Notes: generated from the letters alone by a model not told the origin. 54,596 nucleotides of DNA from Pseudomonas viridiflava (GCF_900602065.1 NZ_UWFN01000079.1:1-54596); one strand, 5' to 3'; shown: positions 27,458 to 36,700, counted from the stretch's first letter. Program-made: numbers and translations.

Positions 27458-28015
27458 TCACATAATGGGCTTCAGTGGTTTTTGTTTGGGGATGTCACCA
27501 TTAGCCTCCATGCGTTTGCGCGCGATGCTGTCGAAGCCTTCTCCCGAGGCGCCAAAGTGTTGCAGACACTTGAGAACATGCACCGCTCTTATGTAATCGG
27601 GTAGCAACATCTTTGCGTACCGATCGCCCGTATAAGACCTGGTTTTCATCTCATCGATTTGCCTCGCAAAAAACTCCAGCGAGTTCATCTCGTCATCGGG
27701 CTTCACGGCCTTGCCATATTTATCAAACTCAACCGCTGCTCTCCCGAGCAAGTCGGCAGTCAGGTTATCAATCAATCCATAGGAATAAAGTGTCTTGCCT
27801 ACCTTGGCGAGATTCGTCGGGCTTATTTTCTCGGGATTGAAGTCCTTGAACAGCGGCTTCAACTGACCTATGCCCATTCTTGTCGTGTTTAGCGCGGTAC
27901 CATTCTCGCCAATTTCATTCAGCATGCGCGTGACATCGACAGGCCGATCAGCGACTGGCTTCCGGGTAAATACTTCTTTGATTGTGAAGGGCGCGAGGTC
28001 TCCCCAAATTTTCAT
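27458..28015 (-). CDS. Unrecognised 185-residue protein
   Basis: No family is recognised. The protein starts MKIWGDLAPF after GGAG eight bases upstream of ATG, so it is very probably translated. It has no signal peptide or membrane segment. It is mainly polar and predicted helical, with a Thr/Asn-rich stretch (about 40-50) and a basic C-terminus (KQKPLKPIM). The gene lies in a more A/T-rich stretch (about 27.1-28.5 kb) than its neighbours, together with the small secreted protein gene, suggesting accessory or acquired DNA. A toxin, effector or phage-type role cannot be told apart from sequence alone. Confidence 0.7.
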   Translation of the reverse strand: MKIWGDLAPFTIKEVFTRKPVADRPVDVTRMLNEIGENGTALNTTRMGIGQLKPLFKDFNPEKISPTNLAKVGKTLYSYGLIDNLTADLLGRAAVEFDKYGKAVKPDDEMNSLEFFARQIDEMKTRSYTGDRYAKMLLPDYIRAVHVLKCLQHFGASGEGFDSIARKRMEANGDIPKQKPLKPIM

Positions 28016-28253
28016 GATCAATGCTCCTGCAATAAAGTTCCTGTGCCAACCTAACTATCGGGGCCAGCACTACAAACTTTATGGGCAACAGAAGCATTCT
28101 AAAAAATCAAGACAGGGGCTACGCAACGAATAGAAAGCGCCTACAAAACTCAAAGATCCGGCCCTACAAGGAAGTGTATTTAAACGAAGTATCCGAATAC
28201 GCAAAGCCCCCTGCGCTGTCACAGAAAAAACTTTAAATCACAGGAGTCATGTT

Positions 28254-28475
28254 ATGAAAAACAAACTATTGAAGTTGATAATGCTTGCCACCCTGCTACC
28301 ACTGGCTGGCACTTCACTTGCTCAGGAGTGGCAGCCCCAACCCGCCTCAAACCTGTGCTTCAGGAATAGCCTGAATCTCTCGCCCGGCACCGCTGCGGCG
28401 GGGGAGTACAAGGTGATCCATGGAATGTATTTTCTTGATTTAAAACAGTCAACGCCCACAATTTTTTGCGAATAA
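28254..28475 (+). CDS. Small secreted protein, function unknown
   Basis: This 73-residue protein has a clear Sec signal peptide: basic MKNKLLK, a hydrophobic core to about residue 18, and a cleavage site near SLAQ-E (residues 21-24). The mature part, about 50 residues, holds two Cys (about 35 and 72) that could form a disulfide, and a single GEYKV strand-like segment. CAGGAG lies about nine bases upstream of ATG. No family is recognised. A weak hairpin terminator follows. Confidence 0.65.
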   Translation: MKNKLLKLIMLATLLPLAGTSLAQEWQPQPASNLCFRNSLNLSPGTAAAGEYKVIHGMYFLDLKQSTPTIFCE

Positions 28476-28516
28476 TTAGACGAGGCCTACATATTGAACG
28501 GTGACAATCCTACAAA

Positions 28517-28550
28517 TAAAGCCGGTCACACAAAGGTGCCCGGCTTTAAT
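28517..28550. terminator. Bidirectional hairpin between the small secreted protein gene and the SDR gene
   Basis: AAAGCCGG pairs with CCGGCTTT over a 14-base loop, with A/T-rich runs on both sides. It lies between convergent genes and could end both transcripts. Confidence 0.7.
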
Positions 28551-28570
28551 TCCCACACAGTTCAATGGCA

Positions 28571-29482
28571 TTACGCAGTATATTTTTGCAGATTGGCCAT
28601 CATTTCCTTGAGCGCTTCGACGTTGTCCTTCGGATGAACTGCGTCAGTGAAATCGTTAATCGCTTGCCACTGACTCGCGACATCTTCAGGGCTGAAGCCT
28701 GCGCGTGGGTCAAAGTCTGCGCCGAGGCTTCGCTCCCAACGGACCTTACCGATCCAGCCACCACCGACTTCGAACAAACCGGCCGTTTCATCACATTGTT
28801 CGCTGCCCAGGTACACCACCAAAGGGCTGACCAGTTCCGGCTTGAGCAACTCGAACACCTGTGGTGGCAGCAGCCCTTCGGTCATACGGGTGCCGCCGGT
28901 TGGTGCGATGGCATTGACCAGAATATTGTTCTTTCGCCCCTCCAGCGCCAGGGTGCGCGTCAGCCCGTACAGGCCGAGTTTTGCCATCGCATAGTTCGCC
29001 TGACCAAAGTTGCCATAAATACCGGACGTGGAGGACGTGAAAATCACCCTGCCATAGTTTTGCTCCCGCAGATGCGGCCAGGCGGCATGGGTGACTTTAT
29101 AGGCACCTTCGACATGCACCCGGTAAACCAGATCCCAATCGGCGTCGTCCATTTTGGCGAAGGATTTGTCACGCAGGATCCCGGCGTTATTCACCAAAAC
29201 ATCGACACGTCCGAAGGCATCCAGAGCATGCTGGACGATTTTGTCGCCATCGGTCACTGAATCGTGGTTAGCGATAGCAGTGCCACCGGCTTCACGAATT
29301 TCAGCCACGACGCGGTCAGCTGCCGAAACATTGGCACCCTCGCCGTGAGCTGAACCGCCGAGGTCGTTAACCACCACCCGGGCACCATGGCGGGCAAACA
29401 GCAGCGCGTGAGCACGTCCAAGGCCGCCACCGGCCCCCGTGACGATGACTACCTTGTCTTCAAAACGTATCGCATGACTCAT
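28571..29482 (-). CDS. SDR-family oxidoreductase (3-hydroxyacyl-CoA dehydrogenase-like)
   Basis: This 303-residue classical SDR has the cofactor motif TGAGGGLGRA (about residues 15-24), NNAG (about 97-100), and the catalytic Ser and YxxxK (YAMAKLGLYG) near 158-177. The extended C-terminus and the start EDKVVIVTGAG resemble the dehydrogenase part of peroxisomal multifunctional enzyme type 2, so a hydroxyacyl-CoA or similar substrate is inferred. ATG at 29482 has GGAG six bases upstream. It lies beside a MioC-like flavodoxin on the same strand. Confidence 0.85.
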   Translation of the reverse strand: MSHAIRFEDKVVIVTGAGGGLGRAHALLFARHGARVVVNDLGGSAHGEGANVSAADRVVAEIREAGGTAIANHDSVTDGDKIVQHALDAFGRVDVLVNNAGILRDKSFAKMDDADWDLVYRVHVEGAYKVTHAAWPHLREQNYGRVIFTSSTSGIYGNFGQANYAMAKLGLYGLTRTLALEGRKNNILVNAIAPTGGTRMTEGLLPPQVFELLKPELVSPLVVYLGSEQCDETAGLFEVGGGWIGKVRWERSLGADFDPRAGFSPEDVASQWQAINDFTDAVHPKDNVEALKEMMANLQKYTA

Positions 29483-29631
29483 GATCGACTCCGGCAAAGG
29501 TTGCGGGCCGTCAGTGTCATCCTCCCTCACGCCGGTCACAATCAACACAGCCGATGCTGAATAGTGCGCGATAACGTAGCGGGATGATTTGCCGCAATGC
29601 GGCCAGTTGTGCGCCGGGGATGCTTACGGGA

Positions 29632-30087
29632 TCAGGCGCGCAAAAGCTCGATGAACGCTGCAAGCCAAGGCTCCGCGTCGGTTTCCGGAGTAACACTCTC
29701 GCTACCGTCCAGACGCAGCATCTCCAGGACTTCAGTCACACCCAGCTCGGCAAACAGCTCGCGGATCAACTCTCCGCCACCACAGAAAGTGTCCCCGTAA
29801 CTGGCATCTCCCAAGGCGATAACCCCACCCGGCAGGCCGCGCCAGGCGGCAGGCAATACATCGCGAATCTGCGAATAGATGGCCTGAATGTTATCGGGCA
29901 ATTCGCCCATTCCAGTGGTCGATGTCACACCCAACAGGGCTTGGGGCTCGAATGCCTGCAGCTCGGCAAGGCTTACACGGGGATTGTGCAGGACCTCAAA
30001 ACCGGCATCACGCAGGATTTTCCCGGCATGGCGGGCAACTTCTTCAGCCGATCCATAAACAGAACCGGAAATAATGGCGACTTTCAT
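29632..30087 (-). CDS. Flavodoxin (MioC-like)
   Basis: This 151-residue flavodoxin has the phosphate-binding loop GSVYGSAEE (about 8-16), the TSTTGMGELP loop (about 55-64) and the third FMN loop GDASYGDTFCGGG (about 92-104). It probably carries single electrons in the cytoplasm, like MioC. It is divergent from the LOV gene across 99 bases, with the SDR gene downstream on the same strand. Confidence 0.87.
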   Translation of the reverse strand: MKVAIISGSVYGSAEEVARHAGKILRDAGFEVLHNPRVSLAELQAFEPQALLGVTSTTGMGELPDNIQAIYSQIRDVLPAAWRGLPGGVIALGDASYGDTFCGGGELIRELFAELGVTEVLEMLRLDGSESVTPETDAEPWLAAFIELLRA

Positions 30088-30186
30088 GAATCATCCTGTA
30101 GCAACGTAAAAAACGTTTGGCATTATGCCCCAAGTGGCCGCATGACCTAGAATGATGGCTTTGCTTCTTTGCTCCGGATACCTTTC

Positions 30187-30633
30187 ATGATCAACGCAAA
30201 ACTGCTGCAACTAGTAGTTGATGCCTCCAATGACGGCATTGTCGTCGCCGAGCAGGAAGGCGAGGACAATATCCTCATTTATGCCAATAAGGCATTCGAG
30301 ACGCTGACGGGTTACGCAGTGGACGATATCCTGTATCAGGACTGCCGTTTCATGCAGGGCGATGATCGCCAGCAAGCAGCGCTGGACCTGATCCGCGAAG
30401 CGCTGATCAACAAACAGCCGTGCCGCCAGATCCTGCGCAACTATCGCAAGGACGGCAGCCTGTTCTGGAATGAGTTATCGATCACTCCCGTGTTCAACGA
30501 AGCGGATCAACTGACTTATTTCATTGGTATCCAGAAGAACGTCACGCAACAGGTCGAGGCTGAACAGCGTGTGATAGAGCTGGAGGCAGAGCTGAAACAG
30601 GCGCGAGAAGAAATAGCGTCATTGAAAAAGTGA
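30187..30633 (+). CDS. Short LOV blue-light photoreceptor
   Basis: This 148-residue protein is one LOV (PAS-type, FMN-binding) domain with an N-terminal cap and a C-terminal helix (about 117-148) that probably forms a coiled coil for dimerisation. The photoadduct Cys is C53 in YQDCRFMQGDD, with R54 and R61 to hold FMN phosphate, NYRKDG (85-90) and Q116 for the flavin ring. It closely resembles P. putida PpSB1-LOV from memory. There is no output domain, so it must signal through a partner; the MerR/LitR gene nearby is a candidate. ATG at 30187 matches the family start MINA. Confidence 0.92.
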   Translation: MINAKLLQLVVDASNDGIVVAEQEGEDNILIYANKAFETLTGYAVDDILYQDCRFMQGDDRQQAALDLIREALINKQPCRQILRNYRKDGSLFWNELSITPVFNEADQLTYFIGIQKNVTQQVEAEQRVIELEAELKQAREEIASLKK

Positions 30634-30702
30634 CGAATGGGCGAAACAAATTGTTGAATTTATGGTCTGCTTTTTCAATAACGGGTTCCTTCGAGCTCCA
30701 TC

Positions 30703-31308
30703 ATGTCCCATGAATCTTTACTGACTCAGGCTGAGCTGGATTTCATCCAGAACATGCAGCACAACCCCAAGCTGAACGTGCGAGATGCGACACGTAGCTT
30801 GACTGTGAACGGCGGAAGGCAAATCCAGGATTTGCTGACACGCCTTGCGGCGCATGAGCAGGTTACGATTCAGGCTCAATTCGACAACCAGCAGATGACC
30901 TTTCCACTGCACCTGGTTGAAGATGAATTCCACGCTCTCCATCTGGAACTGGGCGCGCCTTCCATCTTTGAAGAAGGCCCGCGGATTCGTCCGTGGCGTC
31001 TGACATTGCCCGAGCCGGTACCTCTGGAAACAGAGAAAGGTGCGATGACCGCGCTGTGGGTGCATGAGGTTTCATTCAAGGGTGTGCTGCTGGAACATCG
31101 CAAAACCACCCGCCCCCCGAAGCTTTTCACCGCCTGGTTCGCGCCAGTAGGGCATGCACCGATCGCCATGCGGGGCACTTTCGAGCGCCTCACCGAATCG
31201 GGACTGGCAGCCTACCGTCTGAACGACCAGAACAAGGAAGACACTGAGCGCTTGCGCCAGTACATCCTCCAGCAGCATCGCAAGATCTACCCGACGATGC
31301 ATCGCTGA
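30703..31308 (+). CDS. Conserved hypothetical protein, PilZ-like
   Basis: This 201-residue soluble protein has no clear named family from sequence alone. It contains a run of beta strands over about 50-165 with RIRPWRL followed by VHEVSFKGVLLE, which resembles the RxxxR and D/NxSxxG signature of PilZ c-di-GMP-binding domains, although the Asp/Asn is replaced by Glu. A PilZ-like fold with altered or lost nucleotide binding is inferred. It lies 69 bases after the LOV gene on the same strand and is convergent with the MerR gene. Confidence 0.6.
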   Translation: MSHESLLTQAELDFIQNMQHNPKLNVRDATRSLTVNGGRQIQDLLTRLAAHEQVTIQAQFDNQQMTFPLHLVEDEFHALHLELGAPSIFEEGPRIRPWRLTLPEPVPLETEKGAMTALWVHEVSFKGVLLEHRKTTRPPKLFTAWFAPVGHAPIAMRGTFERLTESGLAAYRLNDQNKEDTERLRQYILQQHRKIYPTMHR

Positions 31309-31319
31309 GCTCGACAGGC

Positions 31320-32270
31320 TCAGCTGTCCAGACGCCCCTTCAGAAACAGCTGTAGCCCACGCTGCATGGAACGCCCCTCGCTACCGAGACACGCGACGGG
31401 CGAGCCCTCCAGCAGCTCACGGGCAAGATCAGCACCTTCGCCCGCAAGCAACAGCGGGCAATCCAGTGCCAGAGCAAGACGCTTCAAACGACGGGAAAAA
31501 TCGACGGCAGGCGGATGGTTGCTGTAGAGCACCACTGCCAGCGGCTCGACTTTGCCGCACACCAGTGTCAGCTCTTCCAGCGGCTGGCCCAGAGCAAGCA
31601 CTTGGATATCCAGATCCGGGCTGCCAATCAACAAGCCAGCAACCCACAATTCCAGCTCTCGGCACTGCCCAGGCACCGCAGCAACGAGAACCTTGTGCGT
31701 AGATGCGTTGCGGCTGAAGTGCAGACGCTGCAACGCGCGCGCCCGCAGGAAGCTGTCCAGAAACAGCCATTCGCTGACCTGACCGAACTGATCATGGTGA
31801 AGCAATAATTCACGCCAGACGGGCAGAAAAATCTCTTCAAACACCACGGTCATCGGGTAGCTGGCAAACACCCGCCCATAAAGCTGCTCCAGCCGAGACT
31901 CGTCGAACGTCCCTACCGCCTGTTTGATCTGCTGCTGAAGCTGCGCCCAATCGCCCGGCAGAACATCGCTGTCGAGTGCCGATGCCTGCAGCCGAACGTC
32001 ATTGGTCTTCGCCAGAATCTTGCCGACCTTACTGACTGCTACGCCGCGCTCGATCCAGCCAAGGATGCTGCGCACATCATCAATGTCGGCTTGTGAATAC
32101 AGGCGATGGCCGCTTTCGGTGCGGGTGGGCTGAATCAAACCGTAGCGGCGCTCCCAGGCACGCAACGTGACCGGGTTGATACCCGTGATGCGCGCCACTT
32201 CACGAATGGGGAAGAGCTCTTCTTGCTTGAGGCCGGTAGACGACTCCAGGCTGATAGGGGATTCAGTCAT
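31320..32270 (-). CDS. MerR-family regulator, class II LitR-like (B12 ligands lost)
   Basis: This 316-residue regulator has a MerR helix-turn-helix (about residues 20-87, with INPVTLRAWERRYGL) followed by a helical bundle and a Rossmann-like domain, the layout of B12-dependent light repressors CarH/LitR. The E-H pair of the bundle is replaced by W-L (about 168-169), and the B12-ligand His is Arg (PGQCRE, R204). This resembles the class II LitR proteins of Pseudomonas (PplR type), reported to work with a short LOV protein. It is divergent from the ABM gene and close to the LOV gene. Confidence 0.85.
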   Translation of the reverse strand: MTESPISLESSTGLKQEELFPIREVARITGINPVTLRAWERRYGLIQPTRTESGHRLYSQADIDDVRSILGWIERGVAVSKVGKILAKTNDVRLQASALDSDVLPGDWAQLQQQIKQAVGTFDESRLEQLYGRVFASYPMTVVFEEIFLPVWRELLLHHDQFGQVSEWLFLDSFLRARALQRLHFSRNASTHKVLVAAVPGQCRELELWVAGLLIGSPDLDIQVLALGQPLEELTLVCGKVEPLAVVLYSNHPPAVDFSRRLKRLALALDCPLLLAGEGADLARELLEGSPVACLGSEGRSMQRGLQLFLKGRLDS

Positions 32271-32509
32271 GACAAGGATCGCGTGGAAACAATCGGCGCA
32301 TTGTACGCCTGCGAAGGGGGTATTTCGTCAAAAACCACGACCACTACCGGCTATTCATCAGTGATTTGCAGATGGCCTATGGCTTATTTACCGATTTCAG
32401 GAATAATCCTTGCTTGCTTTAACAACGAAGCTGACGCCGCCCAACACCCCGGTGCTGCGTCATGTGACTTCCTTACCCGGGAATCTCACTCGTTTATCGG
32501 AGATACATA

Positions 32510-33079
32510 ATGTCTACCACCCCTGTCACCTTGCTGGTTGCGCGTCGCGTCGCCCATGGCCGCTATCAGGAACTGATCGCCTGGCTGCATGAAGGCGAAC
32601 GATTGGCCACAGACTTCCCCGGTTATCTGGGTTCAGGCGTGCTCGCCCCGCCACCCGGAGACGATGAATTCCAGATTATTTTCCGTTTCGCCAACGCTGA
32701 AACCATGCACGCCTGGGAGCATTCCGAGTCGCGAAGCTCCTGGTTGGTGCGTGGCAGCGGTTTATTCGCACAACCTTCGGAACACCGCGTCAGTGGTATC
32801 GATGGCTGGTTTGGCTCTGTCGGCCAACGTCCGCCGCGCTGGAAACAGGCGGTTGCGATCTGGCTCGCCTTCTTCCCGGTCTCGCTGCTGTTCAACTTCG
32901 TGCTCGGCCCGCTGCTCAACGATCTGCAGTTGGTTCCACGCATCATGATCAGCACGCTGATACTCACGCCACTGATGGTTTTCTGGTTTATCCCGTTGTC
33001 GACCCATTTGTTGGCAGGCTGGCTAAACCCGGCACCGGCACCAGAACAGCCGCAACCCGAGTCTGTACGCAGCAACTGA
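32510..33079 (+). CDS. Membrane-anchored ABM-domain protein
   Basis: This 189-residue protein has an antibiotic-biosynthesis-monooxygenase-type ferredoxin fold at its N-terminus (about 5-100, with FPGYLGSGVL and FRFANAETMHAWEHS), then two membrane helices (about 112-135 and 143-168) and a Pro-rich tail. Such proteins may handle small aromatic or lipid oxidation products, but no activity is established. It is divergent from the LitR-like gene across 239 bases and upstream of folM, so LitR control is plausible. Confidence 0.78.
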   Translation: MSTTPVTLLVARRVAHGRYQELIAWLHEGERLATDFPGYLGSGVLAPPPGDDEFQIIFRFANAETMHAWEHSESRSSWLVRGSGLFAQPSEHRVSGIDGWFGSVGQRPPRWKQAVAIWLAFFPVSLLFNFVLGPLLNDLQLVPRIMISTLILTPLMVFWFIPLSTHLLAGWLNPAPAPEQPQPESVRSN

Positions 33080-33210
33080 TCAGTCAGCGACCGGGCCGCC
33101 ACAGGCTGCCTGGTCCGGAATGCCCCTGCCGCGACAAACTTCGGTATGCTATGCGTTCTCGTGAGGACATCCCCGAACGCATGCATCCAGCAAAGCTGAA
33201 CAGTCGCTAA

Positions 33211-33900
33211 ATGAATAATCCAATCCTGATTACCGGGGCCAGTCAGCGCGTCGGGCTTGAGCTGGCGATCGAGTTGGCCAAAGCGGGCCATTTCGTTGTC
33301 AACGCCAGCCGTAGCATTGCGCACACCCCCGAACATCCAAATATTGTTTCCTTTCAGACGGATCTGTTGCGCGCAGAAGACCGCATGGCGCTTGTCGAGC
33401 ACCTGAAATCCAACTATTCAGGGCTTAGAGCCGTCATTCATAACGCCTCGCTGTGGCTTGATGACAGCGTCGACAACTTGAACACCATGTTCAAACTCCA
33501 TGTAGAAGCGCCCTATCACTTGAACCACGAGTTGGCGGCACTTCTGGCAAAGAGTAAAAAGTCGGACATCATCCATATCTGCGATGAAACCTCATCGCGC
33601 GGCAGCAAGAGCCACATCGCCTACGCGGCCACCAAAGTCGCGCTGCAGAACATGGTGCTGTCCTTCGCAGAAAAGTTCGCGCCGGATATTCGCGTAAATG
33701 CCATCCTGCCCGGCTTGCTGATCCTCAAGGAAAACAGCGACGAGGCTTATCGTAATCAGGCTCTCAAGAAGGCCCTGCTGGAATTCGAGCCGGGATCACA
33801 ACCGTTGATCGATGCAGTGTTCTATCTGCTGAATACGCAATACAGCACTGGAAGCAGCGTGGTCGTTAACGGCGGCCGGCACCTCAAAAAAGGGATCTGA
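33211..33900 (+). CDS. folM: Dihydromonapterin reductase FolM
   Basis: This 229-residue SDR reduces dihydromonapterin (and dihydrofolate weakly) with NADPH to make the tetrahydromonapterin cofactor. It shows TGASQRVG (about 8-15), NAS in place of NNAG (about 78-80), and the YxxxK pair in IAYAATKVAL (about 140-144). The pattern fits FolM rather than general SDRs. In many pseudomonads it sits with folE and folX; those are not here. A 131-base gap separates it from the ABM gene. Confidence 0.85.
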   Translation: MNNPILITGASQRVGLELAIELAKAGHFVVNASRSIAHTPEHPNIVSFQTDLLRAEDRMALVEHLKSNYSGLRAVIHNASLWLDDSVDNLNTMFKLHVEAPYHLNHELAALLAKSKKSDIIHICDETSSRGSKSHIAYAATKVALQNMVLSFAEKFAPDIRVNAILPGLLILKENSDEAYRNQALKKALLEFEPGSQPLIDAVFYLLNTQYSTGSSVVVNGGRHLKKGI

Positions 33901-33963
33901 AGATCACTCAGGTAGCCGCTGCTACCCTGTATCGTCTCCCCCATTCAACATGGCAGGAATAAC

Positions 33964-34260
33964 ATGACTGACCAAGAACGCCTTGAACTCGAAGCCGCTG
34001 CTTTTCGCAGACTGGTCGCCCATCTGGACAGCCGCAAGGATGTGCAGAATATCGACTTGATGAACCTGTCCGGCTTCTGCCGTAACTGCCTGTCCAAATG
34101 GTACAAGGCAGCCGCAGACGAAAAACACATTGAGATCAGCCTCGATGACGCTCGCGAAGTCGTTTACGGCATGCCGTACAGCGAGTGGAAAGCCCAATAC
34201 CAGAAAGAAGCCAGCGTCGAGCAGCAAGCGGCGTTTGCCAAGGAAACCAAGCATGAATGA
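33964..34260 (+). CDS. DUF1244 protein
   Basis: This 98-residue protein matches the small conserved DUF1244 family, with the signature NLSGFCRNCLSKWY (about 34-47) holding two close Cys and a conserved Trp. It is predicted all helical. Its end overlaps the HopJ gene start by eight bases, indicating coupling. Function is unknown. Confidence 0.87.
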   Translation: MTDQERLELEAAAFRRLVAHLDSRKDVQNIDLMNLSGFCRNCLSKWYKAAADEKHIEISLDDAREVVYGMPYSEWKAQYQKEASVEQQAAFAKETKHE

Positions 34261-34594
34261 TCTGAACACCCTGCGCGCCAGCCTCGACAGCGGCGAACAT
34301 CTCTTCGCTGACACCTTGGCATTCATTGCCGCTGGCTATGACTACCAGCCCCAGGCGTTCACCAACGGCGGCGTGGAAAATGCTGCTGGCCAGAACGAAG
34401 GCTCCTGCAAGACGCTGGGCCTGGCGTTGCTGGAAGGCCTGAGTGACGAACACGCGCTGTTGGCTTTTGGCGAGCACTACCGTTCGGTAGTTGCCACACC
34501 GGAAGGCAGCGACCACGGTAATATCCGCGCGCTGATCGCCCATGGGCTGGCGGGTGTGAAGTTTGCGGGTGAACCGCTTAAGCGCAAGGCCTGA
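34253..34594 (+). CDS. HopJ type III effector-family protein
   Basis: This 113-residue protein matches the HopJ family, with FIAAGYDYQP, FTNGG and NEGSCKTLGLALL (about 21-60). The family was named from a P. syringae effector, but members occur widely in non-pathogens and most are probably housekeeping proteins. ATG at 34253 overlaps DUF1244; reading further upstream only enters that gene in another frame. No hrp box is seen upstream, so secretion is not supported. Confidence 0.85.
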   Translation: MNDLNTLRASLDSGEHLFADTLAFIAAGYDYQPQAFTNGGVENAAGQNEGSCKTLGLALLEGLSDEHALLAFGEHYRSVVATPEGSDHGNIRALIAHGLAGVKFAGEPLKRKA

Positions 34595-34607
34595 CCGACA
34601 CACATTT

Positions 34608-34670
34608 TGTAGGAACTGCCGAGGGCTGCGAATGACGGAGACCGTCTCGCAGCCCTCGGCAGCTCCTACA
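34608..34670. repeat. REP palindrome downstream of the hopJ-like gene
   Basis: TGTAGGAACTGCCGAGGGCTG pairs with CAGCCCTCGGCAGCTCCTACA across about 20 bases. Confidence 0.85.
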
Positions 34671-34690
34671 GATAGGTACACAGCCCCCAT

Positions 34691-34718
34691 AAAAAAACCG
34701 GCCTGAGCCGGTTTTTTT
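34691..34718. terminator. Bidirectional terminator between the hopJ-like gene and trxB
   Basis: AAAAAAACCGGC, CTGA, GCCGGTTTTTTT: a perfect stem with A and T tracts serving both convergent transcripts. Confidence 0.93.
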
Positions 34719-34736
34719 ATGGCCATGCAACCGCTG

Positions 34737-35708
<972 letters not shown>

Positions 35709-35840
35709 CTATCGACCGACCATTGACGCCGTGGTCGCACCGGCTGGAATAAAAAGGATCATCGATAAGCACTTGGGGAAGGCTCAGAAACACGACAATC
35801 CTGAAAAATGTGAAGCTGCGACCGAAGCCGCAGCAACGGG

Positions 35841-36440
35841 TTACAGACTAGTAGCGTTTTCGGCCAGGTAATCAGCAACGCCTTTAGCGTCAGCTTTCAT
35901 GCCTTTCTGGCCTGGACGCCAGCCGGCTGGGCAAACTTCGCCGTTCTCTTCGGTGAACTGCAGCGCTTCAACCAGACGGATCATGTCTTCAACGTCACGA
36001 CCCAGCGGCAGGTTGTTAACGACCTGGTGCTGAACAACGCCTTCGCGGTCGATCAGGAACGATGCACGCAGTGCAACGCCAGCATCGTGCTCGATGCCGT
36101 AAGCGCGGGTGATTTCGTGCTTCACGTCAGCGACCATGGTGAACTCGACTTCGCCGATGCCACCCTTCTCTACCGGGGTGCTGCGCCATGCGTAGTGAGT
36201 GAACTGCGAGTCGATGGAAACGCCAACCACTTCAACACCCAGCTCGCGGAATTTAACGATGCGGTTGTTGTGGGCGATGATTTCCGAAGGGCATACGAAG
36301 GTGAAATCCAGAGGCCAGAAAAACAGCACAACGTATTTACCGCGCAGCGAGGACAGTTTGAAGCTGTCGACGATGGAGCCGTCGCCCAGCACTGCTGCTG
36401 AATCGAAATCCGGAGCCTGTTTGTTTACCAGTACGCTCAT
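35841..36440 (-). CDS. Typical 2-Cys peroxiredoxin (AhpB/AhpC family)
   Basis: This 199-residue peroxidase reduces hydrogen peroxide and organic peroxides. The peroxidatic Cys is C50 in DFTFVCP, with conserved R125 (VALRASF), and the resolving Cys is C170 in EVCPAGW. GGIG (about 93-96) and a C-terminal Tyr-Leu suggest sensitivity to overoxidation. It is followed by trxB, which likely feeds it through thioredoxin. An OxyR-like site lies 106 bases upstream. Confidence 0.92.
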   Translation of the reverse strand: MSVLVNKQAPDFDSAAVLGDGSIVDSFKLSSLRGKYVVLFFWPLDFTFVCPSEIIAHNNRIVKFRELGVEVVGVSIDSQFTHYAWRSTPVEKGGIGEVEFTMVADVKHEITRAYGIEHDAGVALRASFLIDREGVVQHQVVNNLPLGRDVEDMIRLVEALQFTEENGEVCPAGWRPGQKGMKADAKGVADYLAENATSL

Positions 36441-36545
36441 GATGTCTCCCTGAAAAATAAAAATTGAAAAGGATAGGTTGAGAAATTGGTGGCCAGCCTA
36501 TCGGGGCTGCAAAGATTAAGGAAATATCGTTTCACAATCCACCTC

Positions 36546-36560
36546 ATAGGTAATCCCTAT
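36546..36560. promoter_or_regulatory. OxyR-type site between the peroxiredoxin gene and cysZ
   Basis: ATAGGTAATCCCTAT has both ATAG and CTAT with seven bases between, as in the OxyR half-operator; T is kept at position 6 but A is absent at position 10. It lies 106 bases from the peroxiredoxin start and 141 from cysZ. Confidence 0.6.
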
Positions 36561-36700
36561 TCCGATAAGCCCCGGACTTCAGCCTGTCCGCAGACTTTAC
36601 GCTCATGGGATTGTTACTGCGAATGTCTGCTGTCACGCCACTTTCACCGATCACGCAAAGCCGGTAAGGTCGGCCCGTTTTCCATCATTCGGAGGCTGCC

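Noticed and set aside
34253..34594. HopJ as evidence for a type III effector locus
   Set aside because: No hrp box, chaperone or secretion gene is present, and the family is widespread in non-pathogens.
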